This document shows positions 27,351-37,348 of a stretch of 64,000 bases of DNA, one piece after another. The position numbers were made by a program, and so were the translations under genes. Source of the stretch: Brevibacillus thermoruber 423 (GTDB taxonomy: Bacteria; Bacillota; Bacilli; Brevibacillales; Brevibacillaceae); NCBI RefSeq assembly GCF_000454065.1, contig NZ_KE695654.1:836-64835 (forward strand). The letters run 5' to 3'. Below the pieces are notes generated by a model that saw nothing but the letters and a program-made list of their open reading frames with translations, was not told where the DNA came from and searched no databases. Position 1 is the stretch's first letter, and every line of letters begins with the position of its first letter.

Positions 27351-28037
27351 ATGATTTTGTTTCACCCCATGGATTTTCTGATTTTCATCGCGTTCGGCCT
27401 GTCGCTGTGGGCCCAGTTTCGCGTCAAGGGAACGTTTAACCGCTACGCCGATGTTCCCGCGTCTTCCGGCCTGACCGGTGCGGAGGCAGCCCGCCGCATG
27501 CTGGACGCCAACGGCCTGACGCACGTTCCGGTTGAACACATCCCCGGTACGCTGACCGACCACTACGATCCGATTTCCCGCACGGTCCGTCTGTCCGATC
27601 CGGTCTACTTCGGCAATTCCATCTCGGCTATTTCCGTCGCCTGCCACGAGGTAGGGCACGCCGTGCAGCACAAGGTCTCCTACCCGATGCTGGTGGCCCG
27701 CCACCGCATCTTCCCGGTCGTCAACTTCGCGTCGGGGATCGCACCGCTGCTGCTGCTGGCCGGCTTCTTCTTCCATGCGGCCAATCTGCTGTTTTTGGGG
27801 ATCGTCTTCTTCTCCGCAGCGGTCGCCTTCCAACTGATCACGCTGCCGGTCGAGTTCAACGCAAGCAGCCGCGCCAAAGACATGATGGTCAAAATGGGCT
27901 TCATCCGCAACACGGAAGAACGGGGCGTCAACAAGGTGCTGGGTGCCGCCGCGCTCACCTATGTGGCCGCCGCGCTGATCTCCGTGCTCGAACTGGCAAA
28001 GTACGTGATGATCTTCAACAGCTCCAACGAAGACTGA
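27351..28037 (+). CDS. yugP: Membrane zinc metallopeptidase YugP
   Basis: The 228-residue protein has an N-terminal membrane segment, a zinc site HEVGH near residue 98 and a later NAS motif after three further hydrophobic segments (about 115-165 and 195-220). This matches YugP (DUF/PF04298), a putative neutral zinc protease of unknown substrate. Starts at ATG 27351 after GAGGAGTGA. Monocistronic between a promoter and a strong terminator. Confidence 0.9.
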   Translation: MILFHPMDFLIFIAFGLSLWAQFRVKGTFNRYADVPASSGLTGAEAARRMLDANGLTHVPVEHIPGTLTDHYDPISRTVRLSDPVYFGNSISAISVACHEVGHAVQHKVSYPMLVARHRIFPVVNFASGIAPLLLLAGFFFHAANLLFLGIVFFSAAVAFQLITLPVEFNASSRAKDMMVKMGFIRNTEERGVNKVLGAAALTYVAAALISVLELAKYVMIFNSSNED

Positions 28038-28063
28038 TGAGAATTGCAGCGCATGCACTGACA

Positions 28064-28100
28064 GGTACAGCCTCCCGGTTTCGGGAGACTGTACCTTTTT
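28064..28100 (+). terminator. yugP terminator
   Basis: GGTACAG.CTCCCG..CGGGAG.CTGTACC stem followed by TTTTT. Confidence 0.9.
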
Positions 28101-28134
28101 CATTAAATCCGCTACGATAGGAGAGAAGGCATGT

Positions 28135-28965
28135 ATGTACATAGGAATAATCGGGTTGGGCAGCATGGGGCAGATGTTGGTGAAAGGCTTTTGCAAAAGC
28201 GGCGTCGTCACCCCCGGCGAGCTCGTCGTCTTCAACCGGACGCGGGAAAAAGCGGAGCGCCTGCGGCAGGAATACCCGTTTGCGATCGCATCGACCGCTC
28301 AAGAGGTGTGCCAACGGGCGAACATCGTGTTCATCTGCACGAAACCGCTTGATGTTGTGCCGCTGCTGCGAACGCTCGACCTCCCCGCGGAGACGCACCT
28401 CGTCTCCGTCGCGGCCGGTGTCACCTTGGCCGACCTGGAGGCGGTCCACGCGGGGCCCGTCAGCAAAGTGATTCCGACGGTAACCTCGCAGGAACTGCGC
28501 GGCGTCTCCCTGTACGCCTGCGGACGCCGCGTGACGCCTGCGCTGCGGTCCGGGCTGCTCCGTCTGCTGACCGCGCTGGGGAAAGCGGAGGAGGTCTCGG
28601 AGGAGAGCATCGAGACGGCCACCATTCTGACCAGCAGCGCTCCCGGTCTCTTTGCCGGCATTCTCGACGCGTTTGCCCGTGCTGCGGTGCGGCAGTCCCC
28701 GGAACTGGAACTGGATACGGCGCGCCGAATGCTGGCGGAGACGCTCATGGGCACTGCGCTGCTGCTGGAAAACGAGCGGCTCGATTTTCACCGGTTGATC
28801 GAACGGGTCGCCACCAAAGGGGGCATCACCGAAGAAGGCCTGCGCGTGCTGGACCGCACGCTCCCGGCCGCGTTTGACGACCTGTTTGCTGTGACGAAAG
28901 CCAAACACGCCCTGCTGAAAGAACGGCTGCAGCAGTTTTCCCGCAACGAGAAAGGAGACAGATGA
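28135..28965 (+). CDS. comER: ComER-like protein (pyrroline-5-carboxylate reductase family)
   Basis: A 276-residue member of the ProC fold: GLGSMG dinucleotide motif, FICTKPLDVVPLLR and a C-terminal ATKGGITEEGLRVLD block. These match B. subtilis ComER better than true ProC enzymes. ComER has been linked to sporulation and biofilm rather than proline synthesis, and here it is not next to comEA. GTG/ATG choice: ATG 28135 after GAGAGAAGG. The next gene starts two bases after its stop, so they form an operon of two unrelated Rossmann-type dehydrogenases. Confidence 0.8.
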   Translation: MYIGIIGLGSMGQMLVKGFCKSGVVTPGELVVFNRTREKAERLRQEYPFAIASTAQEVCQRANIVFICTKPLDVVPLLRTLDLPAETHLVSVAAGVTLADLEAVHAGPVSKVIPTVTSQELRGVSLYACGRRVTPALRSGLLRLLTALGKAEEVSEESIETATILTSSAPGLFAGILDAFARAAVRQSPELELDTARRMLAETLMGTALLLENERLDFHRLIERVATKGGITEEGLRVLDRTLPAAFDDLFAVTKAKHALLKERLQQFSRNEKGDR

Positions 28966-28966
28966 G

Positions 28967-29818
28967 ATGAAAATCGGATGGATCGGGCTGGGCAACATGG
29001 GCATTCCGATGGCCGGCAATCTGTTGGCCGCCGGATATGAGGTGAAGGTGTGGAACCGCACGCCAAACAAGGCGGAGCCACTGCTCGCGCGGGGAGCCGC
29101 CCTGGCCGGCTCGTTGGCCGAACTGGCGGCGGAATGCGATATCGTGTTTACGATGGTTAGCGATGACGAGGCGGTCAAGGCGGTCTACACCGGACCGGAG
29201 GGTCTGCTCGCTTCCGGTGCGCGCGGCACACTGGCCGTGGACATGAGCACGGTCTCGCCGGAGACGTCCCGCTTTGTGGCGGAACAGTGCCGGCAGGCGG
29301 GCTTCCGCTTCCTGGACGCGCCGGTCTCCGGCAGTGTCGGCCCGGCCAAAGAAGGCAAGCTGGTAATCATGGTCGGCGGCGACGAGAGCGACTTTGCCCA
29401 AGTCAAACCGCTGCTGGACAAGCTGGGCAAGCTGGCGCTTCACCTCGGCCCCAACGGCGCCGGCACGTCGGCCAAGCTGGCCATCAACCTGCTGTTGGGC
29501 ATCACCGTGCAGGGAGCGGCCGAAACCCTGCTGTTCGCCCGCAGCATGGGCATCCCGACCGAGCAGATGCTGACCATTATCGCGGAGAGCGCGGTCGGCA
29601 CGCCGCTGATCCGCGGCAAGGAAGCGTCCATTCTCGCCGACGACTACCCGGCCGCGTTTGCCCTCAAGCACATGGCCAAAGACCTGCGCCTCGCCCGCGA
29701 AGAAGGCGTCTCCACGCCGCTGGCCGAATCGGTGGCCGCCTGCTACCGCGCCGCGCTGGAGGACGGCCTGGGCGATCTGGACGTGATGGCGATTCTGCGT
29801 TTTCTGGACCGGAAGTAG
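28967..29818 (+). CDS. Beta-hydroxyacid dehydrogenase (3-hydroxyisobutyrate dehydrogenase family)
   Basis: The 283-residue NAD(P) enzyme has the Rossmann motif GLGNMG, the substrate-binding DAPVSGSVGPAKEG, and the catalytic lysine in GTSAKLAINLLLG. It is closest in layout to YkwC/GarR-type reductases. The substrate (3-hydroxyisobutyrate, tartronate semialdehyde, succinic semialdehyde) cannot be told from the sequence. ATG 28967 overlaps the ribosome site (AAAGGAG) region of the upstream comER stop. Confidence 0.88.
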   Translation: MKIGWIGLGNMGIPMAGNLLAAGYEVKVWNRTPNKAEPLLARGAALAGSLAELAAECDIVFTMVSDDEAVKAVYTGPEGLLASGARGTLAVDMSTVSPETSRFVAEQCRQAGFRFLDAPVSGSVGPAKEGKLVIMVGGDESDFAQVKPLLDKLGKLALHLGPNGAGTSAKLAINLLLGITVQGAAETLLFARSMGIPTEQMLTIIAESAVGTPLIRGKEASILADDYPAAFALKHMAKDLRLAREEGVSTPLAESVAACYRAALEDGLGDLDVMAILRFLDRK

Positions 29819-29839
29819 AGCCGGTCCATTTTTTATTTT
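29804..29839 (+). terminator. Terminator overlapping the dehydrogenase stop codon
   Basis: TGGACCGG..CCGGTCCA with TTTTTTATTTT; the stop TAG lies in the loop. Confidence 0.88.
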
Positions 29840-29933
29840 GCACAGGCAGAGACAGCAGTGGGTGGAGAACAGAACGTGCTGTTTGCTACAATCATGGTAG
29901 GATGGTATCACGAGAAAGGAGGAGTGGGACGCT

Positions 29934-30359
29934 GTGAGATTCCCTTCAAGAGTAGATCGTTGGCTGGCCGTTGTGATCTGGGGGACCATGCTGCTGGTGA
30001 TTCTGGAAGGGGTCCAATCCTTGTTTACAGGAACCTTGGGAACAAACGAAAGAATCGCCCTGTTTTTCGTTCACTTCGTTTTGCCTTGTTTCCTCCTCTG
30101 GCTGGTTACGTCGGTCTGCTACATCATCGAAAACGATGCCTTGATCATCCAATACGGACCGTTCAAGAAAATCATCCCGCTCGACAGCATCAACAGGGTG
30201 AGAAAAACTTCAAACCCGCTTGCCAGTCCGGCCTTGTCGCTGAAAAGGCTTGAAATTGTATACAATCATCAAAAAACGGTGCTGATTTCACCAAAAGACC
30301 GGGAAGCGTTTATGCGTTTGCTGCAAAAGCGCTGTCCGCATGCGGTCATGGAATGGTAA
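29934..30359 (+). CDS. Membrane protein with bacterial PH domain
   Basis: A 141-residue protein: two membrane segments (about 10-30 and 40-65) and then a small beta-rich domain with the pattern of YyaB-like bacterial PH proteins (DALIIQYGPFKKIIPLDSI, KRLEIVY, VLISPKDREAFMRLL). Function unknown. It starts at GTG 29934, eight bases after AAAGGAGGAG. It is followed by a terminator shared with the convergent MFS remnant. Confidence 0.75.
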   Translation: MRFPSRVDRWLAVVIWGTMLLVILEGVQSLFTGTLGTNERIALFFVHFVLPCFLLWLVTSVCYIIENDALIIQYGPFKKIIPLDSINRVRKTSNPLASPALSLKRLEIVYNHQKTVLISPKDREAFMRLLQKRCPHAVMEW

Positions 30360-30398
30360 ACAAACGGGACAGGGAAATGAAACCGCCCCTTCCACGCA

Positions 30399-30436
30399 GC
30401 AGCCCCCTCCGGTACACCCGGAGGGGGCTTTTTCTG
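30399..30436. terminator. Bidirectional terminator
   Basis: AGCCCCCTCCGG..CCGGAGGGGGCT followed by TTTTTCTG. Confidence 0.88.
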
Positions 30437-30444
30437 TGCCTTCC

Positions 30445-31308
30445 TTACACTCTCCGCAAACGCAATGTCAGCAGCGCGGCGATTCCGGTCAGCGCGGCGG
30501 CGAGGAAATAAGCCCAGCGCGGCCCCAGCCATTCGGCTGCCGCTCCCATCGCCAGCACCGAGCAGCCGAAGACCAGCGCATCCATGGTTCCCTTGGCGGA
30601 CAGCACGACGGGCAGGTCTGCCTCGCCGGCCGCCTGCTGCAGCAAGGTTTGTTTGGCGATCGCCTGGAGCTGAAACACCGGCCCCAGCGCAAACGAGAAA
30701 ACAAGAGCGGCAACCGGACTGCCGCTTGCACCAAACAGCAGGGTGACGAGACCGCTGGCTGCCGTTCCGACCGTCACCCAGCGCGGCAGGTTGTCCCGCA
30801 GGCGGGAGGCGAGTGCCAGCATGACGGCGCCGCCCGCAATCGAGCCGAGCATGTAGGCCGCGTTAAGATAGCCCCACCACGCTTCCCCTTTCTTCAGAAC
30901 TTGGGTCACAAACGGCAGCATGATAGCAGCAACCCAGACCGCTCCCGCCCATCCTTCCAGCACGTCAATCGCCACGAGCAAACGGAGCCGCCTGTTTCCG
31001 CCAATGGCCCGCCAGCCGGCCAGCAAGCCCTTGTCATCCTCGCGCCGTTCCGTCCCGGAGACGGGATGGACGAAAATCAGCGCCACAGTGGCCAACAGAT
31101 ACGCGGCCGACGTTCCCCAGAGTACGGCAGCGTGCCCCAGCCAGGCAACCAGCAGGCCCCCCGCCGCCCATCCGGCAAACTGGACGGACTGGTCCGTCGC
31201 GGCCAACAAGCCGTTGGCCCGAAGCAGGCGCTCCCGCTCCACCAGTCGGGGCACCAGGGCGTTGCGCGCCGGAGCGGCCCAGCCATCCAGAAACGCGATG
31301 GCAAACAC
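30445..31308 (-). pseudogene. 5'-truncated MFS transporter (MFS_3/EntS type)
   Basis: The 287 codons encode the C-terminal two thirds of an MFS exporter. The sequence starts in the middle of the fold with VFAIAFLDGWAAPARNALVPRLV, a motif that in intact relatives lies about 90-100 residues from the N-terminus. Earlier membrane segments are missing. The same frame runs backwards through seven codons straight into the TAA of the upstream MFS gene, so there is no room for the missing part. The only start is a GTG with no ribosome site. Probably a deletion remnant. Confidence 0.75.
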
Positions 31309-31329
31309 CAGGAAGTGGTTACGAATTTC

Positions 31330-32538
31330 TTATGTCTCCGTTTCCCGCAAGGGCTTTTTTCGGAAGAAGCTGAAGAACACCCAGCCGGCATTGATGAACA
31401 GCAGGGCGCTGGTCATCAGGAACACCCCGTTGATGCTGACGAAACCGGCCAGGAAGCCGCCGATCATCGGCCCCAACATGCTGCCCATGCTGACAAAGCT
31501 GTTGTTGTACCCGTACACGCGGCTGATCATGTGACTGGGCGTGAGACGGCGCAGCAGGGCGTTGACAGAGGGGAGCAGGCCGCCGAGCGACAAACCGAGC
31601 AAAAACCGAAGCACCGCCAACTGGGTAACATTTGCCGCCAGGGCCTGCGGAACGAACAATGTGGCCGCGAACAGCAGGCTGCCGAACAAGACCCGGTGGG
31701 AGCCGTAACGGTCTCCCAACCGTCCCAAGAGCGGCGCCGCCAGCACGTTGGCGATGCCGGTGGACGCCTGGACCACGCCCGCCCAGAAGGCGACGTTTCC
31801 CTGCTGATGCAAAAGCTGCGAAATGTAAATCGGCAGCACCGGCACGATGCTGAACAGGGCAAACTGGATCATCACCGTCACGAAGAAGACCGCCGGCAGC
31901 TCCCTGGAGGTGAAAATCTTGCGAAAATCATCCGACAGACTGGAGCGTTCCCTGGCCTTCGGGGGCACAAACGCTTCCTTTACGGTAAACGTAATCACCA
32001 GCGTCGCCAACAGGACCAGGCTGCCGGTCACGACAAAGATCATGCGGAACCCGATCCGATCGGCCAACACCCCGCCGATCAGCGGTCCCATAATGGAGCC
32101 CGCAGTCACGAACGACTGCAGCAGCCCCAATGCCCACCCCGCTTTTTCCCTGGGCGCGTTGGAGGCGACCAGGGCCGTGCTGGCCGGGATGATGCCTCCC
32201 ACCGTTCCGTTCAAGAGGCGCAGGGCCAAAAGCTGCCACAAGCTCCCGGCAAAACCGGTCGCCGCGATGATGACGGACATGAAGTAACCGGAGCGCAAGA
32301 TCATGATTTTGCGGCCGTACTTGTCAGCCAGATTGCCCCAGATCGGGGACACCAGACTGGCGGTCAAAAAGTTGGCGCCAAAAATGACTCCTGCCCATGC
32401 GGTCACTTCATGCGGGTCTTCCACCCCAAAATCCTTCTGGATATACAGAGGCAAAAACGGCATGACCATGCTCATCGCCATCATGACGACAAACAGCGCC
32501 CCGCACAGTACATACAAGTTGCGTCTCCACGTTTCCAC
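31330..32538 (-). CDS. MFS family efflux transporter (MdtG-like)
   Basis: A 402-residue proton-coupled major facilitator with about 12 membrane segments. The motif-A loop between segments 2 and 3 is GNLADKYGRKIMILRS, with a matching GRLGDRYGSHRV in the second half. Motif C-like GPLIGGVLADRIGFRMIF is present, typical of drug antiporters such as MdtG/YfmO. GTG 32538 is five bases after AAGGAGGAGGG. Upstream in-frame codons have no site. Confidence 0.88.
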   Translation of the reverse strand: METWRRNLYVLCGALFVVMMAMSMVMPFLPLYIQKDFGVEDPHEVTAWAGVIFGANFLTASLVSPIWGNLADKYGRKIMILRSGYFMSVIIAATGFAGSLWQLLALRLLNGTVGGIIPASTALVASNAPREKAGWALGLLQSFVTAGSIMGPLIGGVLADRIGFRMIFVVTGSLVLLATLVITFTVKEAFVPPKARERSSLSDDFRKIFTSRELPAVFFVTVMIQFALFSIVPVLPIYISQLLHQQGNVAFWAGVVQASTGIANVLAAPLLGRLGDRYGSHRVLFGSLLFAATLFVPQALAANVTQLAVLRFLLGLSLGGLLPSVNALLRRLTPSHMISRVYGYNNSFVSMGSMLGPMIGGFLAGFVSINGVFLMTSALLFINAGWVFFSFFRKKPLRETET

Positions 32539-32629
32539 GGGAGCCCTCCTCCTTTCCGGTGCGAGGAAACGCGTCGGCCTCGTCGTCTCCTCCACGGCCC
32601 CACGCGTATTCGTTGACAGGCTGGGTTCC

Positions 32630-34417
32630 CTACGACACCGGTTGCTGTTCCGTGGGAGCGCCCAGATCCTGCACGCTCCACAGATTATGATACACACCTT
32701 TTTGCGCCAGCAATTCTTCGTGTCTTCCCTGTTCGACAATCCGCCCCTCTTTCATCACCACGATCTTGTCCGCGTGGGTGATGGTGGAGAGACGGTGAGC
32801 CACGATGATCGTGGTGCGCCCTTTGGTCAGGCGGGCCAGCGACTCCTGAATCATGTGCTCCGACTCCAGGTCGAGCGCCGACGTGGCCTCGTCCAGAATC
32901 AGGATGCCCGGATCGCGCAGGAAGACGCGGGCGATGGCAATCCGCTGTTTTTGCCCGCCGGACAGCTTGACTCCCCGCTCGCCCAGCTCGGTGTCGTATC
33001 CATCGGGCAGTTCCATGATGAACTCGTGGGCGTTGGCCGCCTTGGCCGCTTCGATCACGGCCGCTTCATCCGCTTCAGGATTGCCCATCAGGATGTTCAC
33101 CCGCGCCGATTCGCTGAACAGGATGTTGTCCTGCAGCACCATGCCGATGTGGCTGCGCAGATTCTGCTGCTGCACGTCGCGGATGTCGACCCCGTCGATG
33201 GTGATCCGTCCTTCCGTCACATCCCAGAAGCGGGGCAGCAGGCTGATCAGCGAGGTCTTGCCTCCGCCCGACATGCCGACGATGGCGACCGTCTCGCCCG
33301 GATTGATCGTCAAATTGACGTGATCCAGCACCAGCGGCCCTTCCTCCCGATAGCGAAACGAGACGTTTTCAAACCGGATTTCGCCGCGAATCCGCCCCGT
33401 CTGCGGATCGACCGGCAGCCGGCCGGCGCCGGGCTTGTCGACGATGTCATACGATTCGTCGATAAATTCAAACATCCGATCCATCGAAGCCACGGCCTGC
33501 GTCAGCGTGGTAGACGAGTTGACCAGCCGGCGCAGCGGCGTGTAGAGGCGTTCCAGATACGCGTAAAACGCCACCAGCGTACCGGTGGTGAGCGTTCCCC
33601 CGATCACCTGGTAACCGGCGTAGGCGATCACCATGAGCGGCGCGATGTCCGTGACCGTGTTGACCACGGCAAAGGTGTTGGCGTTCCAGCGCGTATGGTC
33701 CAGCGCCTTTTGCAGAAAGCGGTTGTTTTCCTTGGCGAACGCCCGGGTTTCGTGCTCCTCCAGGGCAAAGCTGCGGATCAGCGACATGCCGTTTACGCGC
33801 TCGTGCAGGTGACCCTGCAGGTGGGCCAGGGCGGCCGAGCGCTCCCGCGTAAGCTGCCGCAGCCGCTTGTAGAAGTATTTGACGGACACCGCGTACAGCG
33901 GAAAGACCAGAATCGCGACCAGCGTGAGCTTCACGTCCATGTACAGCATCACGCTGAGGGTCAGGCCGATCGTAATCAGGTCCAGCCAGATGTTCATCAG
34001 GCCCGTTTCGATAAAGCTCTTGGTCGACTCCACGTCGTTGATGACCCGGGAGACCACTTCCCCCGTCTTGTGATTGTTGTAGTAGCGCATGGAGAGCCGC
34101 TGCAGATGGGCGAACAGTTGGTTGCGGATGTCAAACAAGATGCGGCTGGACACCCACTGGGCGTAGTACTGCCGCAGGTACTCCACGGGCGCCCGCACGA
34201 CGGTAAAGACCACAAAGGCCACCGCCATCAGCCAGAACAGTTGGGTCAGCTTCTCTTCCCGGGGCATGGGGCTGGGCAGCAGGTCATCAATCACGTACTT
34301 GATCATCAGCGGCAGAAGCAGCGGTATCGAAAACTTGATGATGCCGATAAAAATGGTCCCCAGGATCTGTTTCCAATAGGGCATGACGTAGGCCATGTAA
34401 CGCCGGATGCTGCTCAC
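32630..34417 (-). CDS. ygaD: ABC half-transporter YgaD (exporter, fused TMD-NBD)
   Basis: A 595-residue half-transporter: six membrane segments (about 15-300), then a nucleotide-binding domain with Walker A GMSGGGKTS, signature LSGGQKQR, Walker B ILILDEATSALD and an H-loop histidine (AHRLST). It works as a homo- or heterodimer to export lipids or drugs; the substrate of YgaD is unknown. The N-terminus SSIRRYMAYVMPYWKQI matches B. subtilis YgaD. GTG 34417, six bases after AAGGAGGG, is better placed than the abutting ATG at 34423. Confidence 0.92.
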   Translation of the reverse strand: MSSIRRYMAYVMPYWKQILGTIFIGIIKFSIPLLLPLMIKYVIDDLLPSPMPREEKLTQLFWLMAVAFVVFTVVRAPVEYLRQYYAQWVSSRILFDIRNQLFAHLQRLSMRYYNNHKTGEVVSRVINDVESTKSFIETGLMNIWLDLITIGLTLSVMLYMDVKLTLVAILVFPLYAVSVKYFYKRLRQLTRERSAALAHLQGHLHERVNGMSLIRSFALEEHETRAFAKENNRFLQKALDHTRWNANTFAVVNTVTDIAPLMVIAYAGYQVIGGTLTTGTLVAFYAYLERLYTPLRRLVNSSTTLTQAVASMDRMFEFIDESYDIVDKPGAGRLPVDPQTGRIRGEIRFENVSFRYREEGPLVLDHVNLTINPGETVAIVGMSGGGKTSLISLLPRFWDVTEGRITIDGVDIRDVQQQNLRSHIGMVLQDNILFSESARVNILMGNPEADEAAVIEAAKAANAHEFIMELPDGYDTELGERGVKLSGGQKQRIAIARVFLRDPGILILDEATSALDLESEHMIQESLARLTKGRTTIIVAHRLSTITHADKIVVMKEGRIVEQGRHEELLAQKGVYHNLWSVQDLGAPTEQQPVS

Positions 34418-34529
34418 GGTCATCCCTCCTTTTGCCAGTTCCCGCTTTCCCTCCTACATCTATTCTTCCCGGGGCAGATGATGACCGGCCAAACAAGGAA
34501 ATCCCTCTCCCGGCCGTTCGGGAAAGGGA

Positions 34530-35066
34530 TCATTCCTCGTCTTCGCGCACCAACAGGTAACGCTCGTACCAGCGTTGGACAAATCCGTTTTGAAAAGGGC
34601 CCCGCCGCAAGCGGACCCAATCCAGCACTTCCCGGAGAGCGGTCTGCACGCGTTCGACGACGAACGGAGGGTAGTTCATCTGCTTGCTGTGCAGCAGAAA
34701 CTCCTCTTCGTCGAGAATGGTGTAAGTCATGTCGGGAAACACTTTGACGTCCAGATCGTAATCGATGTAGCTCAACAGATTTCCTTTCAGGCTAAAAGGC
34801 GAACCGATGTTGCAGTAGTAATAAATGCCGTCGTCGCGAATCATCGCGATGGTATTGAACCACTGTCCGCGGCCAAACGTGCAGATGGCAGGCTCTCTCG
34901 TCCGCCATTCCCGGCCGTCTGCCTCTGTTACCTTGACCCGGTCGTTGCCCCCAATCACGACCGCATCGCTGGAATGAATCAGCGTCGTCTTGTCCCAGAT
35001 GCGGTGCAGTGAATGGTCGTGCTTAAAGCTTTCAATGCGGATGATGGAGCCTGGAGCTGGCGACAT
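34530..35066 (-). CDS. ygaC: DUF402 protein YgaC (nucleoside tri/diphosphatase family)
   Basis: A 178-residue DUF402 protein. The conserved Lys/Tyr/Asp pattern (YYYCNIGSPF, YIDYDLDVKVFPD, ILDEEEF) is intact. The family includes Ntdp-type phosphatases that hydrolyse nucleoside tri- and diphosphates or, in some members, fluorinated nucleotides. In B. subtilis ygaC precedes ygaD, as here. ATG 35066 follows AAAGGGGAG. Confidence 0.88.
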   Translation of the reverse strand: MSPAPGSIIRIESFKHDHSLHRIWDKTTLIHSSDAVVIGGNDRVKVTEADGREWRTREPAICTFGRGQWFNTIAMIRDDGIYYYCNIGSPFSLKGNLLSYIDYDLDVKVFPDMTYTILDEEEFLLHSKQMNYPPFVVERVQTALREVLDWVRLRRGPFQNGFVQRWYERYLLVREDEE

Positions 35067-35114
35067 GACTCTCCCCTTTCTTCTCTTCTCTATATGAATG
35101 GGGATAAGCCTCCC

Positions 35115-35528
35115 TTAAGAAGAGAGCTTTTTGGAAAGTGTAACATATTTTTGCATCTCGTAGCCAAGTGAATAGTAAAAAGGGAGAACCTCCGGGTTGT
35201 CCTGATTCACCATGATCAAGACGCGATGGACACCCCGTTGCTGGAAGCGTTTTTCGATCGCCTCCACCAGCTTCCGTCCGATGCCGGTCCCCTGCAGGCG
35301 GGGAGTAACGGCCAACCGGTAAAAGTAGGCGCGTGATCCGTCGATCGTGCCGACGACCACCCCCACCACTTCTCCATCCTTTTCCGCAACCATGACCAAA
35401 TCGCTGTCCCAGGCCAACTGTTTGGCCAGGTCGTTCAATGACTCCGTTTCCGATTCTTCCAAACCGGTTTCTTGCCAGATACGCGTTATCGCCGAATAGT
35501 CACCGAGCCGAAACGGACGAATCAGCAT
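35115..35528 (-). CDS. GNAT acetyltransferase (RimI-like)
   Basis: A compact 137-residue GNAT domain: LAVTPRLQGTGIGRKLVEAI contains the acetyl-CoA loop, followed by VLIMVNQDNPEVLPFYYSLGY. The size and motif fit small protein or amine acetyltransferases; the substrate is unknown. ATG 35528, six bases after AAGGAGG, is chosen over an upstream extension of 39 basic residues. Confidence 0.82.
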   Translation of the reverse strand: MLIRPFRLGDYSAITRIWQETGLEESETESLNDLAKQLAWDSDLVMVAEKDGEVVGVVVGTIDGSRAYFYRLAVTPRLQGTGIGRKLVEAIEKRFQQRGVHRVLIMVNQDNPEVLPFYYSLGYEMQKYVTLSKKLSS

Positions 35529-35651
35529 ACGTTGCCTCCTTCGATGCCTTCTTCTCCTATTGTACACCACTTGGACAACTTTGTCTCCGTATGAACGCGA
35601 GAAACAGGTCGCGATCGGGGATACAGCCCGTCCGGCCCGGCCCAAACGGAC

Positions 35652-36599
<948 letters not shown>

Positions 36600-36601
36600 T
36601 C

Positions 36602-36826
36602 ATGTTCATAGGCCGCGAACTGTCCGAGCTGACGATGACACCGCTCTCCCGTTGGGAATTGAACGAACTGCTCTACTACCATCACGCCATGTCCCAACTG
36701 GCTGCCTATCTCAATGCCGAAGGGAGTTCGCTCCACGCCCGCATCGTCCGCGAGCTGGAATCCCGCGGACCGGTCGGAGGAGACGGCGGCGGCTGGGATC
36801 ACGCGTCCGCGCCGATTTACGATTGA
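36602..36826 (+). CDS. Small protein of unknown function, 74 residues
   Basis: ATG 36602 follows GGAAGGAG. The product begins MFIGRELSELTMTPLSRWELNELLYYHHAM and ends in a glycine/aspartate-rich tail; no membrane or signal segment. It is divergent from fabL and 19 bases before another small gene, so they probably form one transcript. The position matches that of the small sspE/ygaB genes in B. subtilis, but I see no sequence match to either. Confidence 0.65.
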   Translation: MFIGRELSELTMTPLSRWELNELLYYHHAMSQLAAYLNAEGSSLHARIVRELESRGPVGGDGGGWDHASAPIYD

Positions 36827-36845
36827 ACAAAAGGAGGGAATGCCG

Positions 36846-36938
36846 ATGAAAACCGCAACCCGCCAATGGGGCATCATCATCGGGATCGTGGCGATCAGTC
36901 TTGCCGCCATGATCGGACTGCTGTACATGTTCTGGTAA
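36846..36938 (+). CDS. 30-residue single-pass membrane peptide
   Basis: Eight bases after AAAGGAGG, ATG 36846 opens a 30-residue peptide that is almost entirely one membrane helix (about residues 8-28) with a basic N-terminus (MKTATRQW). Too short for most gene callers, but the ribosome site is strong. Unknown function. Confidence 0.6.
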   Translation: MKTATRQWGIIIGIVAISLAAMIGLLYMFW

Positions 36939-37034
36939 CCCCGCCAAAAGGCTGTCCGGCTCCCGCGTCCAGGCCGGAGCTGTCCGTTGTTGTCAGAAAA
37001 TACTTTCTTCTTGCAATTGGGCAAAAAATGCTTT

Positions 37035-37061
37035 ACACCAAGAAAAAATTGCCATATTCTA
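37035..37061 (+). promoter_or_regulatory. Sigma-K-like sporulation promoter
   Basis: AC (37035-37036), 16 bases, then CATATTCTA (37053-37061) fits the mother-cell sigma-K pattern AC-N16/17-CATANNNTA. It precedes a group of tiny genes including two YrzI-like sporulation proteins. Confidence 0.4.
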
Positions 37062-37104
37062 AGAATATGATTCATCACTTGAATGGAAAGGAGGCTGTGC
37101 CGCT

Positions 37105-37194
37105 ATGATGATCAAAGGAAATCCCAATGGAACCGATTTGCTCGTGGTTGCTCCAACTTCATACGGCAGTGCCTCCCGGACGGACGAATCGTAG
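37105..37194 (+). CDS. 29-residue peptide of unknown function
   Basis: ATG 37105 (or 37108) follows AAAGGAGG with a spacing of about ten bases. The peptide MMIKGNPNGTDLLVVAPTSY... is polar with a central hydrophobic patch. It lies between the sporulation-type promoter and two tandem hairpins. Coding status is uncertain because of its length; the strong ribosome site is the main support. Confidence 0.45.
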   Translation: MMIKGNPNGTDLLVVAPTSYGSASRTDES

Positions 37195-37235
37195 CAGGAC
37201 TCGTGTCTTTGCCATGCCCCTTTCGTTGTATACCC

Positions 37236-37273
37236 GACCGCAGGCGCTGTCGCTTGCGGTCTTTCTGTTTCTT
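37236..37273 (+). terminator. First of two tandem hairpin terminators
   Basis: GACCGCAGGC..GCTTGCGGTC followed by TTTCTGTTTCTTT. Confidence 0.7.
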
Positions 37274-37287
37274 TGCTGCTGGAAACA

Positions 37288-37318
37288 AGACCGCAGGCTT
37301 TGGCCCGCGGTTTTTTTG
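37288..37318 (+). terminator. Second tandem hairpin terminator
   Basis: GACCGCAGGC..GCCCGCGGT followed by seven T residues. The 5' arm repeats the first hairpin, so the pair looks like a duplication. Confidence 0.75.
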
Positions 37319-37348
37319 TCACTTTTTCCTTGGAAGGAGGTGAGACGG

